Below, piece by piece: positions 37,043 to 45,565 of a stretch of 64,000 nt of DNA (its first letter is position 1; the number at the start of each line of letters is the position of its first letter). Origin of the DNA: Phaeobacter sp. QD34_24 (lineage in GTDB: Bacteria > Pseudomonadota > Alphaproteobacteria > Rhodobacterales > Rhodobacteraceae); assembly GCF_028890115.1 (NCBI RefSeq), contig NZ_JARCJD010000002.1, forward strand, positions 62,001 to 126,000, in the 5' to 3' direction. A program made the position numbers and the translations under genes. Below the pieces are notes generated by a model. That model was not told where the DNA came from. It searched no databases and was given only the letters and a program-made list of their open reading frames with translations.

Positions 37043-38053
37043 TCATAGCTCCTGCCCCATCCGTTCTCGGGCGATGATGCGGGTGATCGGGCGGGCCTCT
37101 TCGGCGCTCATCCCGGTTTCCAGCCGTGGATCATAAAGCATCTGCAGCAGCTTTTCATCGTGGCTGGTGAGAAAGGCGAATTCGTCGTCGTCGTTGAAGA
37201 TCGAGGGGCGCGCCTTGGGGCTGTCATTCAAAAGGCCCAGGCCCTGGGCGATTTCCTCGTGGATGCAGCTGTCGCGCACCAGATCCGGGTGTTCGGCGCG
37301 AATGAGCGCGACGCCGCGAATATAGTCAAAGGGGCTGCTTTGAGCGCCCCCCGCAAGAACGAAACAATAATGGGTGCGCGGCGGATCCACGAAGAGCTGG
37401 AAATCGCTTTGGCTGATATTGGGCAAGATTGCACGCAGCCGTTTTGCCACGAAGGCGCTGTCGTCCTTACCTGCAAAGATGACGTGGAAATTGCCGCGCC
37501 GGGGCACGGCCATGATCGGATGCGCGGTGATGCGTCCCAGCCGCGCGGCATAGCCTGCGACCTTCTCGCTGTCGCGGCGGCGCTGGCTTTCGGGCACCGA
37601 TGGGCCGAACTCGGCCTGGATGCGCACCGGTCCCGACCAGCGCGACAGCCCGCCGGTGGCGCCGCCACCGCGTCCGGCGTATTCGTTAAAAAACGAGATC
37701 GCTTCGAAATTCGCCGCCAGGTCTTCGGCATCATAGGGGGTGTCGGGGCCGCCCCCGTCGGTGCGCAGCAAGCCGCGGGTCAGAAGATCGCGCTGGAGCA
37801 CGCGGTAGTATTGCCGCAGCTCAGCACTGGCCGCCGAGGGGGCGGCTGGAATGGACAGGGCCGCCGGACGGGGTTGCGGCATCCGGGACTCCCCCCGTCC
37901 CGCAGGCATGCACCCGCTTAGGACGCCCAGCCCCAGGCCAAGTCCCAGGGCCATCGGGATCACGGGTTTCAGAACCGCTGCAAGGCGCCTGCCACGGGGC
38001 CAGGCACGACCTATGCGGGGCGCGCCCCGGGTATGCGTCTTCGTCCAGATCAT
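37043..38053 (-). CDS. DUF2927 lipoprotein with zincin-like motif lacking its histidines
   Basis: About 336 aa. An Arg-rich N-terminus and a hydrophobic stretch end in the lipobox LSGC, so it should be lipid-anchored. The body is a DUF2927-type domain. The segment EEIAQGLGLLND aligns with the metzincin zinc motif HExxHxxGxxHD: catalytic Glu, Gly and bulky positions are kept, but the three histidines are Glu, Gln and Asn. A later LLQMLYDPRLETGMS looks like the region after that motif in metzincins. ATG 38053 lies 4 bp after the telA stop and is preferred to 38098, which would overlap telA; an internal ATG at 37954 remains possible. Confidence 0.75.
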   Translation of the reverse strand: MIWTKTHTRGAPRIGRAWPRGRRLAAVLKPVIPMALGLGLGLGVLSGCMPAGRGESRMPQPRPAALSIPAAPSAASAELRQYYRVLQRDLLTRGLLRTDGGGPDTPYDAEDLAANFEAISFFNEYAGRGGGATGGLSRWSGPVRIQAEFGPSVPESQRRRDSEKVAGYAARLGRITAHPIMAVPRRGNFHVIFAGKDDSAFVAKRLRAILPNISQSDFQLFVDPPRTHYCFVLAGGAQSSPFDYIRGVALIRAEHPDLVRDSCIHEEIAQGLGLLNDSPKARPSIFNDDDEFAFLTSHDEKLLQMLYDPRLETGMSAEEARPITRIIARERMGQEL

Positions 38054-38057
38054 CCGA

Positions 38058-39248
38058 TCAGGACGGAACCGCAGTGCCCGCGTTGTCGCCGATTCCATCG
38101 CGCCGCGCCTTGGCGGCGGCCAGGGTGTCGCGCAGTTCGGCTTCCATCTTCTTCAACTCGCCTTCGGCGGCGGCACGCTTGGCCTTGCCTTCATCGGCGA
38201 TCTGCAGGCTTTCCTGAATGGTGCCGATCAGATCCGCATTGGCCTGTTTCACCGCCTCGATGTCAAAGACGCCGCGCTCCATCTCCTGGCGGATCATCTT
38301 GTTGCTTTCGCGCAGGTTGGCGGCATTCGAGGTGAGCAGCTCATTGGTCAGGTCATTGGCATCGCGCACGGCGGCGGCGGCCTCGGCCGAGCGCTGGATG
38401 GTCACGGCCTGGGCCAGCTGCGTTTCCCAAAGCGGCACGGTGTTGACCAGGGTCGAGTTGATCTTGGTGACCAGCGATTTGTCGTTCTCCTGCACCAGCC
38501 GGATCGAGGGCAGCGACTGCATGGTGACCTGGCGCGTCAGTTTCAGATCGTGCACCCGGCGTTCCAGATCGTCGCGGGCGGCACGCAGATCGCGCAGCTC
38601 CTGTGCGCGGATCACCTGATCCGCCTCGGCGGCGGCCTGTACATTGGCCTCCAGGGCGGGGATGTCATTGCTGTCGAGATCCGCCAGCTTGGCCTCTCCG
38701 GCGGCGATGTAAAGCGCCAGCTCGTCATAGAAATCGAGCGTCTTCTCATAGAGCATATCGAGCGATTTGATGTCCTTCAAAAGCGTATGCTCATGCCCCA
38801 GAAGATCATCGGTGATCTTGTCGATCTGGGCCTGGATCGTCTCGTAGCGGGCGGTGAACTTGGCAAAGGGCGCGGCGCGCCCCAGAAGCCGTTCCCAGAA
38901 GGTGGGCTTTCGGCGCACATCCAGTTCCGAGACGGAAAAGCCGCGAATGGTGGTGACGATATTGCGCAAAGAGTCGCCCGCAGGCCCCACATCCTTGTTG
39001 CGCACATCCGCCAGCATGGCCTGGCTGATGGTCTGCAATTCCGCCTGCGCGCCCGAGCCGAAGCCGATGATCGAATTGCTGTCGCTCATGTCGATCTCGC
39101 CCATGCGGCTGCGGATCGCCTCGCTGGTGGGGGCGTCGGCCTGATCCAGGGCCAGAACCTCGGCCTGGGGCGCGGCCAGCTCGACCGCGGTGACTTCCGA
39201 GACCAGGGCTTCGGCCTCAATTGCTTTTTTCTGAATGGTCTCGGACAT
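38058..39248 (-). CDS. telA: TelA/KlaA-type toxic anion resistance protein
   Basis: A 396-aa, largely alpha-helical, probably coiled-coil protein without signal peptide or TM segments. The central and C-terminal parts (IQAQIDKITDDLLGHEHTLL, TLVNTVPLWETQLAQAV, TNELLTSNAANLRESN) match the TelA family. Plasmid and Listeria members affect tellurite or cell-envelope antibiotic tolerance; the mechanism is unknown. Here it lies 25 bp after xpaC and is coupled to the DUF2927 gene. No terBCD genes are present, so I infer an envelope-stress role rather than dedicated tellurite resistance. Confidence 0.88.
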   Translation of the reverse strand: MSETIQKKAIEAEALVSEVTAVELAAPQAEVLALDQADAPTSEAIRSRMGEIDMSDSNSIIGFGSGAQAELQTISQAMLADVRNKDVGPAGDSLRNIVTTIRGFSVSELDVRRKPTFWERLLGRAAPFAKFTARYETIQAQIDKITDDLLGHEHTLLKDIKSLDMLYEKTLDFYDELALYIAAGEAKLADLDSNDIPALEANVQAAAEADQVIRAQELRDLRAARDDLERRVHDLKLTRQVTMQSLPSIRLVQENDKSLVTKINSTLVNTVPLWETQLAQAVTIQRSAEAAAAVRDANDLTNELLTSNAANLRESNKMIRQEMERGVFDIEAVKQANADLIGTIQESLQIADEGKAKRAAAEGELKKMEAELRDTLAAAKARRDGIGDNAGTAVPS

Positions 39249-39273
39249 GAATGTCGTTCCTCAAGTCAAGGTC

Positions 39274-40191
39274 TCAATTGCGGTCCAGACGGACCCCTTC
39301 GCGCTGCAAGCGGTCGCGCAGCACGTCGATTTCGATGGTCAGGTCGCTGCGGTCTTCGAGCAGCATCTTCTGGGTGCGCGCCGCGAAATTCTGTTCCAGA
39401 TCGTCCAGCAGGGCAAGATAATCATCGCGGGCATGGGCATCCTGGCTGCGGGCGTAGATATCGGCGAATTTGATGGTCGCATCGCGGGCGCCCTGCAGGT
39501 AGACGGTCAGATACTTGCGTGCGCCACTCAGGTCGCGGGGATCTTCCTCGATGGTGCGAAACATGTCGCGGGCGACGCTCTGGAACCGCTCTACGCGGGT
39601 CTCAAGCTTTCGGTCCTGCGCGCGCAGGATCGCATCGCGCATGGCGCCAAGGTAGCTTTCGGCCTCGTCCACGGCGCGGGCAACGCGGCTTTGCTGGAAA
39701 TCGTCGACGCCTTCAACACCCTTGTCCTGCAAGGGGTCGATCCCGAAGGCGGCCAGATGCAACCCGGTGGCAGCCAATCCATATGTGGCGGCGATCACCA
39801 GGCCCGGCTCGGCCTTCCAGGCCGCAAGCGCGGCCCCGGCGCCGGTCAGGATGGAGGCCAGGATTTTCCGCGGCAGGGCGGGTTTGCGGGCGACCTTGCG
39901 CGCGGCATAGGCGGCCTCGGCACGCAGGCCTTCGCGCAACAGGAAAGCCCCCCCGGTCCAGAGCGCGGCGGCAATGCCACCCAGGGCCAGCCCGGTGGCG
40001 CCATCATCGACCGACATGATCAGCAGGATGGCGCCGGGCACGAACATGGTATTGGCGCGTGCGCCCACCGGATCGACCCGTGCCCCGCGAAAGGAGTTCG
40101 TCTCTTGCGTCGCCTGCGCGCCTGAGCTGCCGTTTGCCTGCTGCCCGTCTGCGCCGTCAGGGCTGTATTTGCCGCCATACCGTTGTGCCAT
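39274..40191 (-). CDS. XpaC-family membrane protein
   Basis: A 305-aa protein. A Gln/Gly-rich start is followed by two or three hydrophobic segments between residues 48 and 155, then a helical cytoplasmic part (VARAVDEAESYLGAMRDAI, DLSGARKYLTVYLQGARDA). This is the XpaC family, long labelled '5-bromo-4-chloroindolyl phosphate hydrolysis protein', though enzyme activity is doubtful. XpaC and TelA are neighbours in many bacteria, supporting a common function. It begins 3 bp after the stop of a tiny upstream ORF. Confidence 0.83.
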   Translation of the reverse strand: MAQRYGGKYSPDGADGQQANGSSGAQATQETNSFRGARVDPVGARANTMFVPGAILLIMSVDDGATGLALGGIAAALWTGGAFLLREGLRAEAAYAARKVARKPALPRKILASILTGAGAALAAWKAEPGLVIAATYGLAATGLHLAAFGIDPLQDKGVEGVDDFQQSRVARAVDEAESYLGAMRDAILRAQDRKLETRVERFQSVARDMFRTIEEDPRDLSGARKYLTVYLQGARDATIKFADIYARSQDAHARDDYLALLDDLEQNFAARTQKMLLEDRSDLTIEIDVLRDRLQREGVRLDRN

Positions 40192-40194
40192 GGG

Positions 40195-40269
40195 TCAGCC
40201 TCCCACAATCCATCCGGTGGTCAGCCCGAACATCAGGATCATCAGGGCTGCAAAGGCGACTTTCTGCAC
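40195..40269 (-). CDS. 24-residue candidate membrane peptide, first gene of the xpaC-telA run
   Basis: A GTG start at 40269 with AGGGAGA about 6 bp upstream opens a 24-codon frame ending at 40195, three bases before the xpaC ATG. The product starts MQKVAFAALMILMFGLT and ends TGWIVGG, a single hydrophobic helix with one lysine near the N-terminus. The ribosome site, spacing and hydrophobic make-up argue for a real small membrane protein. Alternatively it could be a leader peptide coupling translation of xpaC. I know of no named family. Confidence 0.5.
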   Translation of the reverse strand: MQKVAFAALMILMFGLTTGWIVGG

Positions 40270-40355
40270 GCGGGCTCTCCCTGGGCAAGTGTTACATCCC
40301 TGAAATCTAAGAGATCACGGGGCCGCTTACTAGGGGGAAGTCTGGTCCATTGTCC

Positions 40356-41348
40356 TCAGCGACGGGGATTCTTGCCGATTGGGTGTTTGCCGGGCTTTTG
40401 GGGGGCGGCGCGCTTGCCGCGCGGCTTGTCCGCGCTGCCAGGGGCGGTGGCTGCCTTTGCGGCAGGCTTGCCGCCGGGGCGCGGGCCACGGGTGGGCTTG
40501 CGCCGTTTGGGGGCCTCGGCGGTGTCGTCCTGCTCCAACCCCAGCTGGTCGCGGATCACGCGCGGGCGCAGCTCCTCCACCTCGCCAGGCTTGAGACTGC
40601 CAAGCTGGAAGGGACCGTAGGACAGGCGAAGCAGGCGGTTCACCGAGAACCCGATATCCTCCATCGCGCGGCGGATCTCCCGGTTCTTGCCCTCGCGCAG
40701 ACCCACGGTCAGCCAGGCGTTGGCACCCTGCTGGCGGTCCAGGTTGACGATCATCGGCTGGAACTTCTCGCCCTCGATCACCAGCCCTCTGCGCAGCGGT
40801 TCGAAATCGCTGTCCTGCGGGCGCCCGTTGATGCGGACCCGGTAGCGGCGCAGCCAGCCGGTGGCGGGCAGTTCCAGCTTGCGCTTGATGCCGCCATCAT
40901 TGGTGAGCAGCAGCAGACCTTCGGAGTTGAGGTCAAGCCGCCCCACGGTCATCACCCGCGGCAGATCCTCGGGCAGTTCGTCAAAGATGGTCTTGCGGCC
41001 CCGTTCGTCGCTGGTGGTGGTCACCAGACCCGCCGGTTTGTAATAGAGCCACAGGCGCGGGGCCTCTGCCTCGGGCAGGGGCTGGCCGTCGACCAGGATC
41101 CGATCCTTGCCCGTGACGTTCAGCGCCGGGCTGTCGATCACCTTGCCATTCACCGCGATGCGCCCCTCGGCGATCATCCGCTCGGCCTCGCGACGCGAGG
41201 CAATGCCTGCGCGCGACAGCACCTTGGCAATGCGGTCGCCCTCGGGGCTGGCCGTGTGATCCGCCTTCGCGGCCTTTGCAGCAGGGCGCGGCTTGGGCGC
41301 GGATTTGGGGCGATTGGGGCGCTTGGGGGATGCGGGTGTTTTGCTCAT
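40356..41348 (-). CDS. rluB: 23S rRNA pseudouridine synthase (RluB/RsuA family)
   Basis: A 330-aa enzyme that isomerises uridine in 23S rRNA. An S4 RNA-binding domain ([21 protein letters not shown] read in parts, about 42-95) is followed by the catalytic domain with [16 protein letters not shown] containing the nucleophilic Asp, and [11 protein letters not shown]. Both ends are basic Lys/Pro/Ala extensions common in this clade. MSK at 41348 is the family-like start, with a second possible ATG at 41366. It is divergent from tadA, whose start lies 61 bp away. Confidence 0.92.
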   Translation of the reverse strand: MSKTPASPKRPNRPKSAPKPRPAAKAAKADHTASPEGDRIAKVLSRAGIASRREAERMIAEGRIAVNGKVIDSPALNVTGKDRILVDGQPLPEAEAPRLWLYYKPAGLVTTTSDERGRKTIFDELPEDLPRVMTVGRLDLNSEGLLLLTNDGGIKRKLELPATGWLRRYRVRINGRPQDSDFEPLRRGLVIEGEKFQPMIVNLDRQQGANAWLTVGLREGKNREIRRAMEDIGFSVNRLLRLSYGPFQLGSLKPGEVEELRPRVIRDQLGLEQDDTAEAPKRRKPTRGPRPGGKPAAKAATAPGSADKPRGKRAAPQKPGKHPIGKNPRR

Positions 41349-41409
41349 GCCTTCGCCATAGAGCATTCCGATGGCTTGCGAAAGCACCCATTCTGCGGCA
41401 GGGAGGGGC

Positions 41410-41868
41410 ATGGTGTTTCGCTCCCATATGTCCATCGCCCTGGAGGAGGCCCGCGCCGCTGCCCGGCGCGGCGAGGTGCCGGTGGGTGCGGTGCTGATCG
41501 CCCCGGACGGAACCGTGGCGGCACGCGCCGGCAACCGGACACGCGAGTTTTCCGACCCCACTGCCCATGCCGAGATCCTGGCCATCCGGGCTGCCTGTGC
41601 CGCGCGCGGATCGGAGCGGCTGGCGGGGTTTGATCTTTATGTGACGCTGGAGCCCTGCGCCATGTGTGCCGCTGCCACCGCCGCGGCCCGGATCGCGCGG
41701 GTGTACTACGGCGCCTCCGATCCCAAGTCGGGCGGGGTGGCTCATGGCGCTTGCGTCTTTTCGCATCCGCAGGCGCACCATGCGCCCGAGGTCTATGAGG
41801 GCATTGCCGAAGCGGAAAGCGCGGCGCTGCTCAAGGATTTCTTTGGCGCCCGGCGGAAAGCGGACTGA
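41410..41868 (+). CDS. tadA: tRNA-specific adenosine deaminase TadA
   Basis: A 152-aa zinc deaminase converting A34 to inosine in tRNA-Arg. The HAEIL motif supplies the zinc histidine and catalytic Glu, and PCAMCAAA the two zinc cysteines. Start ATG 41410 follows GGGAGGGG. It is followed with no gap (TGA-ATG) by a kinase-like gene. Confidence 0.94.
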   Translation: MVFRSHMSIALEEARAAARRGEVPVGAVLIAPDGTVAARAGNRTREFSDPTAHAEILAIRAACAARGSERLAGFDLYVTLEPCAMCAAATAAARIARVYYGASDPKSGGVAHGACVFSHPQAHHAPEVYEGIAEAESAALLKDFFGARRKAD

Positions 41869-42720
41869 ATGACCGGGGCAACGGAGCCTCCCGCGCAGCT
41901 CCTGGCGCAGTTTGAGGTGTCAGATCCGGTGCCCCTTGCGCAGACCGCAATCGCAAACCTCTGGACCGTGACGCGCGCCGATGGCCAACCCGCGGTCCTG
42001 AAGGTCTATGGGGCAGGCGGCATGGGTAGCGAGGCGCAGGGCTTCCGGTTCCTAGCGGCGGCTTGCCCGGATCACGCCGCCCAGGTCTATGCCACGCGAC
42101 CGGATGCAGCCCTGATCGAATGGCTGGAAGGCCCGTCCTTGGGCGATATGGCGCGTGCAGGGCATGATTTGCAAGCGGCGCAAGAGTTGCTCCGCGTTGC
42201 CTCGGGCCTGCATCGGGGGGCGGCTCAGCCGACTGAGGGATACCCTTTGCTCACCGATCGGTTCGCAGCGCTGTTCGATCTGGGGCTGGCGGAGGATTGC
42301 GACCCGCAGCTGCGCGCGGCAATGGCCAGGGCGCGGTCGATGGCGCGGGAATTGCTGTCCTCTCAGGTGGACCTGCGCCCGCTGCATGGAGATCTGCATC
42401 ACGACAATATCCGCAAGGCCAGGCGGGGCTATTGTGCCTTTGATGCCAAGGGGCTGGTCGGGGAGCGCAGCTATGAGCTGGCCAATGCCTTTCGCCATCC
42501 CAAGGGCTGCGAGGATCTGATCCGCGAACCAAGGCGCATCCTGGCGCTGGCGGATTTGTGGTCGGCGGGCTTTGGTGTCGATCGCCTGCGTCTGTTGCAA
42601 TGGGTCGCCGCCAAATGCGCGCTGTCGATCGCCTGGCGCAGCCAGGGGCGGTTGTCCCGTGACCCCGAACTGCCGCTGCTGACCACGCTTCTGTCCTGTA
42701 CGGAGATTATCGATGAATAA
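41869..42720 (+). CDS. phosphotransferase of the aminoglycoside/choline kinase fold
   Basis: A 283-aa protein. The catalytic loop LHGDLHHDNI (about 168-177) and the following FDAKGLVGERSYELAN as the metal-binding DxxG-like segment define an APH-type small-molecule kinase. The substrate is not evident; with the adjacent glycosylase it may be a housekeeping or resistance-like kinase. ATG 41869 abuts the tadA stop, and its end overlaps tag by 8 bp, giving a three-gene operon. Confidence 0.8.
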   Translation: MTGATEPPAQLLAQFEVSDPVPLAQTAIANLWTVTRADGQPAVLKVYGAGGMGSEAQGFRFLAAACPDHAAQVYATRPDAALIEWLEGPSLGDMARAGHDLQAAQELLRVASGLHRGAAQPTEGYPLLTDRFAALFDLGLAEDCDPQLRAAMARARSMARELLSSQVDLRPLHGDLHHDNIRKARRGYCAFDAKGLVGERSYELANAFRHPKGCEDLIREPRRILALADLWSAGFGVDRLRLLQWVAAKCALSIAWRSQGRLSRDPELPLLTTLLSCTEIIDE

Positions 42721-43321
42721 GACCGTGACCAGTGAAGATGGGCTGACCCGCTGCGCCTGGAGCGCCTCTGCGCCAGAATTTGATGCCTATCATGATGCCG
42801 AGTGGGGCTACCCCGTTGGTGACGACATCCGGCTGTTTGAAAAGATTTGCCTTGAAAGCTTCCAGTCGGGTCTCAGCTGGCGCACCATCCTGGCCAAGCG
42901 GGAGAATTTCCGCGCTGCCTTTTGCGGATTTGATTGGGACAAGGTTGCCGCCTTTACCGAACAGGACGTGGAGCGGCTGCTGCAGGATGCGGGCATCATC
43001 CGTCACCGCGGCAAGATCGAAGCGGTGATCAACAATGCCCGGCGCGCACAGGAACTGGTGGAGGAAGCCGGATCGCTGGCGGCGTTTTTCTGGAGCTATG
43101 AGCCGGATCCCGAAACCCTGCCCGAGCCGCAGACCCAATCGACCAGTCCTGCGTCCGTCGCTCTGTCCAAGGCGCTGAAGAAACGCGGCTGGAAATTTGT
43201 CGGCCCCACCACCGTCTTTGCCTTCATGCAGGCGATGGGGCTGATCAATGACCACGCACAGGGCTGCCATTGCAGGCAAAAGGCCGCCCGTGCGCGGGCG
43301 CAGTTTCAAAAGCCGGTCTAG
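42713..43321 (+). CDS. tag: DNA-3-methyladenine glycosylase I
   Basis: A 202-aa base-excision-repair enzyme removing 3-methyladenine. RCAWS near the N-terminus holds the zinc cysteine, then YHDAEWGYP, LFEKICLESFQSGLSWRTIL read in parts (the catalytic Glu/substrate pocket), and a C-terminal HAQGCHC for the remaining zinc ligands. It overlaps the upstream kinase gene by 8 bp. Its TAG stop overlaps the stop of the opposite-strand gene at CTAG 43318-43321. Confidence 0.95.
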   Translation: MNKTVTSEDGLTRCAWSASAPEFDAYHDAEWGYPVGDDIRLFEKICLESFQSGLSWRTILAKRENFRAAFCGFDWDKVAAFTEQDVERLLQDAGIIRHRGKIEAVINNARRAQELVEEAGSLAAFFWSYEPDPETLPEPQTQSTSPASVALSKALKKRGWKFVGPTTVFAFMQAMGLINDHAQGCHCRQKAARARAQFQKPV

Positions 43322-44010
43322 ACCTCGATCGCCGTCATCACCTCGGGTTCGATCACATCGACGCCCGGCAGCCCCGCGACCAGATCCTCGGCGGATTGCT
43401 CCAATAGCGGAAAGGTCTTGTAGTGGCAGGGGATCACCGTCTTGAAGTCGAAATAGCGCTTGGCCGCATAGGCTGCCTGCTTCATGTCCATGGTGAAATG
43501 ACCGCCTGCGCACAGGATGCCGACATCGGGTTTGAAGTAATCCCCGATCCAGTCCATGTCGGCCATGATCGCGGTATCGCCCGAGATATAGACTGTCTTG
43601 CCCTCGGCCTGCAGCACATATCCCACTTCCGACCCACCGGTGCGCGGCCCTTCGGGCGTTGCAAAGGTGGAACTGTGGGACGCAGGCACCATCGAAAGCG
43701 TCACACCGCCCAGATCGACAGTACCGCCCTTGTTGAAGCCGATGGTCTCTACCCCTTCGGTTTCGCCCCAGAAGCCCATCAGATCGTATTGACCTGCGAC
43801 CGGGATGTTCAGCTTCTTGGCGAGGGGCAGAACATCGACCACATGGTCGAAATGCACATGGGTCAGGATGATATGGGTGGCGCCCGCGATGGCGGCGTCG
43901 TGCTGGTCTTCGGGAAGGCTCGGGTTGCCGGTCAGCCAGGGATCCAGCAGCAGCACCTTGTCCCCGGTTTCAAAACGGAAGCTGCCGTGGCCCAGCCAGA
44001 TGATTTTCAT
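43318..44010 (-). CDS. UPF0173-family metal-dependent hydrolase (metallo-beta-lactamase fold)
   Basis: A 230-aa protein. MKIIWLGHGSF is the family N-terminus, THVHFDHVVD is the zinc-binding HxHxDH motif, and GDTAIMADM and PCHYKTFP supply later metal ligands. The natural substrate of UPF0173 proteins is unsettled. ATG 44010 with GGGAGA upstream is chosen over an open extension to 44037. Convergent with tag, with overlapping stop codons. Confidence 0.9.
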   Translation of the reverse strand: MKIIWLGHGSFRFETGDKVLLLDPWLTGNPSLPEDQHDAAIAGATHIILTHVHFDHVVDVLPLAKKLNIPVAGQYDLMGFWGETEGVETIGFNKGGTVDLGGVTLSMVPASHSSTFATPEGPRTGGSEVGYVLQAEGKTVYISGDTAIMADMDWIGDYFKPDVGILCAGGHFTMDMKQAAYAAKRYFDFKTVIPCHYKTFPLLEQSAEDLVAGLPGVDVIEPEVMTAIEV

Positions 44011-44123
44011 GTCAAATCTCCCTAAATGTCCGGGCAAAGACTAGCATCGGCCAGGCATTTGACCAGAGCAAATCACCGGCAAGGCAATTGGGGTGCTGTC
44101 CGGCTCGGATGATGTCGGGTGGT

Positions 44124-45119
44124 TCAGTATGTCGACCAGTCAAGATCCGCCCGATCAAGCTCTACATCCCGCAGAACGGCAAAGGTAAGCTCTCCAAAGC
44201 TCAGGATGCTGTCGCCATTTCTGTGCGCGATCTGAAGGCGCCCGGGAAACGTATGGGTGTCCAGGCTGATGCTGTCGATACCGGCTTCAAAATCCAGAAT
44301 GATATCCGGACGGGATCCCGCGCCGATTTCAAATTCGAATGCATCGGCCCCGCTGCCTCCGGTCAGGCGATCCCGATCCAGCCCGCCGACCAGCGTGTCA
44401 TCTCCGGCGCCACCATCAAGCCTGTCGCGAAACCCGTTGCGCAGCCCCAGGCCGTAGCGGTCCCCCACCAGGCGATCATCGCCCAGCCCGCCGCGCAGAA
44501 CATCGCTGCCGTGCCCGCCATTCAGCGTATCATCGCCACCGCGCCCGAAAAGGCGGTCGGCCCCGGCGTTCCCGGCAAGGAGGTCATCGTTGTGGTGTCC
44601 GCGCAGGGTGTCGTTGCCTTGGCCGCCATAAAGCCAGGCGGCCAGGGGAGAGGCCGCCGTCAAACGATCTGCGCCGCCATTGCCGAAGACCTGGCTCAAT
44701 CCGCTGTCAAACAATGTGTCATCCTGGGTGCGTAGCGTGATGACCTCGCCGTGCCTGCCCGCAACCAGTGCAACATGGTGGGTCAAGACACCGTCTGTGC
44801 TGAGGCCGGCGATCGCAGCCGGGTCACTGATGACCTCCTGGGTGGCGAAAACGTCAAGCTCGGAATAGCTGGCGGGCCCGATTTCAAACCGTTCAACCGA
44901 CGGGACGCCAGCCGCCTCCTGGGGAATGAACAGGCGGGTCTGGCCGTATTCGCGCACTTCCAGCCCGCCGTCCACCTCGCGTATCTGAAGAGACACCGGA
45001 GCGATATACCAGCTGAAGACCAATGTATCGGTGCCGCCGCTGTCGTGCCATTCGGAAGGGTCATATGGCAGGTCTTGGAAGAGAAATCTGTCGTCCCCTG
45101 GCCCCGTGGTAAAGATCAT
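44124..45119 (-). CDS. RTX-type calcium-binding repeat protein
   Basis: A 331-aa protein with no signal peptide. The N-terminus already has a repeat-like TGPGDDRF, a non-repeat domain fills about 15-155, and a block of GGxGxDxL nonapeptides runs from about 165 to 275 (GGQGNDTLRG, GRGGDDTLNG, GGAGDDTLVG). The C-terminal stretch ADAFEFEIGAG ... ILDFEAGIDSI is the common ending of type I-secreted RTX proteins. No secretion genes or enzymatic domain are recognisable, so the role (adhesin, matrix, other) is open. Confidence 0.85.
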   Translation of the reverse strand: MIFTTGPGDDRFLFQDLPYDPSEWHDSGGTDTLVFSWYIAPVSLQIREVDGGLEVREYGQTRLFIPQEAAGVPSVERFEIGPASYSELDVFATQEVISDPAAIAGLSTDGVLTHHVALVAGRHGEVITLRTQDDTLFDSGLSQVFGNGGADRLTAASPLAAWLYGGQGNDTLRGHHNDDLLAGNAGADRLFGRGGDDTLNGGHGSDVLRGGLGDDRLVGDRYGLGLRNGFRDRLDGGAGDDTLVGGLDRDRLTGGSGADAFEFEIGAGSRPDIILDFEAGIDSISLDTHTFPGRLQIAHRNGDSILSFGELTFAVLRDVELDRADLDWSTY

Positions 45120-45274
45120 AGGTCCAATCCTTTTTACAATGAAACGCTCAAAACAGGATGATTAAACCACCTGACCTGTGGATTCGCACCAGAAATCCGG
45201 CAGAAGGGCACCCTCAGTCTTGCGGTGGCGGCGGTGCGACGGTAAATGCCGAGGCAGACGAGATGAGGGTTTCC

Positions 45275-45562
45275 ATGTCGATTGACCAAAGCACCGCCGC
45301 CAAGGTGGCCAAACTGGCCCGGATCAAGGTCGAAGAGGACGCGCTGCCTGCGCTGGCAGACGAGTTCAACACCATCCTGGGTTTCATCGAACAGCTGAAC
45401 GAAGTGGATGTGGAAGGGGTCGAGCCGATGACCTCGGTCACGCCACAGCGTCTGAAGCGGCGCGAGGATGTGGTGAACGACGGCAATCAGCAGGACAAGG
45501 TTCTGTCCAATGCGCCCGACGCCCGCGAGGGTTTCTTTGCGGTCCCCAAGGTGGTGGAGTAA
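45275..45562 (+). CDS. gatC: Asp-tRNA(Asn)/Glu-tRNA(Gln) amidotransferase subunit C
   Basis: A 95-aa small subunit that stabilises the GatCAB complex, which amidates mischarged Glu-tRNA(Gln) or Asp-tRNA(Asn). VAKLARIKVEED and LGFIEQLNEVDVEGVEP are standard GatC segments, and the C-terminus REGFFAVPKVVE is typical. MSIDQSTAAK at ATG 45275 is the family start; a longer open frame from 45158 is not conserved-looking. gatA follows 3 bp later. Confidence 0.93.
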   Translation: MSIDQSTAAKVAKLARIKVEEDALPALADEFNTILGFIEQLNEVDVEGVEPMTSVTPQRLKRREDVVNDGNQQDKVLSNAPDAREGFFAVPKVVE

Positions 45563-45565
45563 GAC

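Noticed and set aside
38058-40191. Tellurite-resistance operon
   Set aside because: TelA is present, but there are no terBCDE genes or tellurite-specific enzymes; the context points to the envelope.
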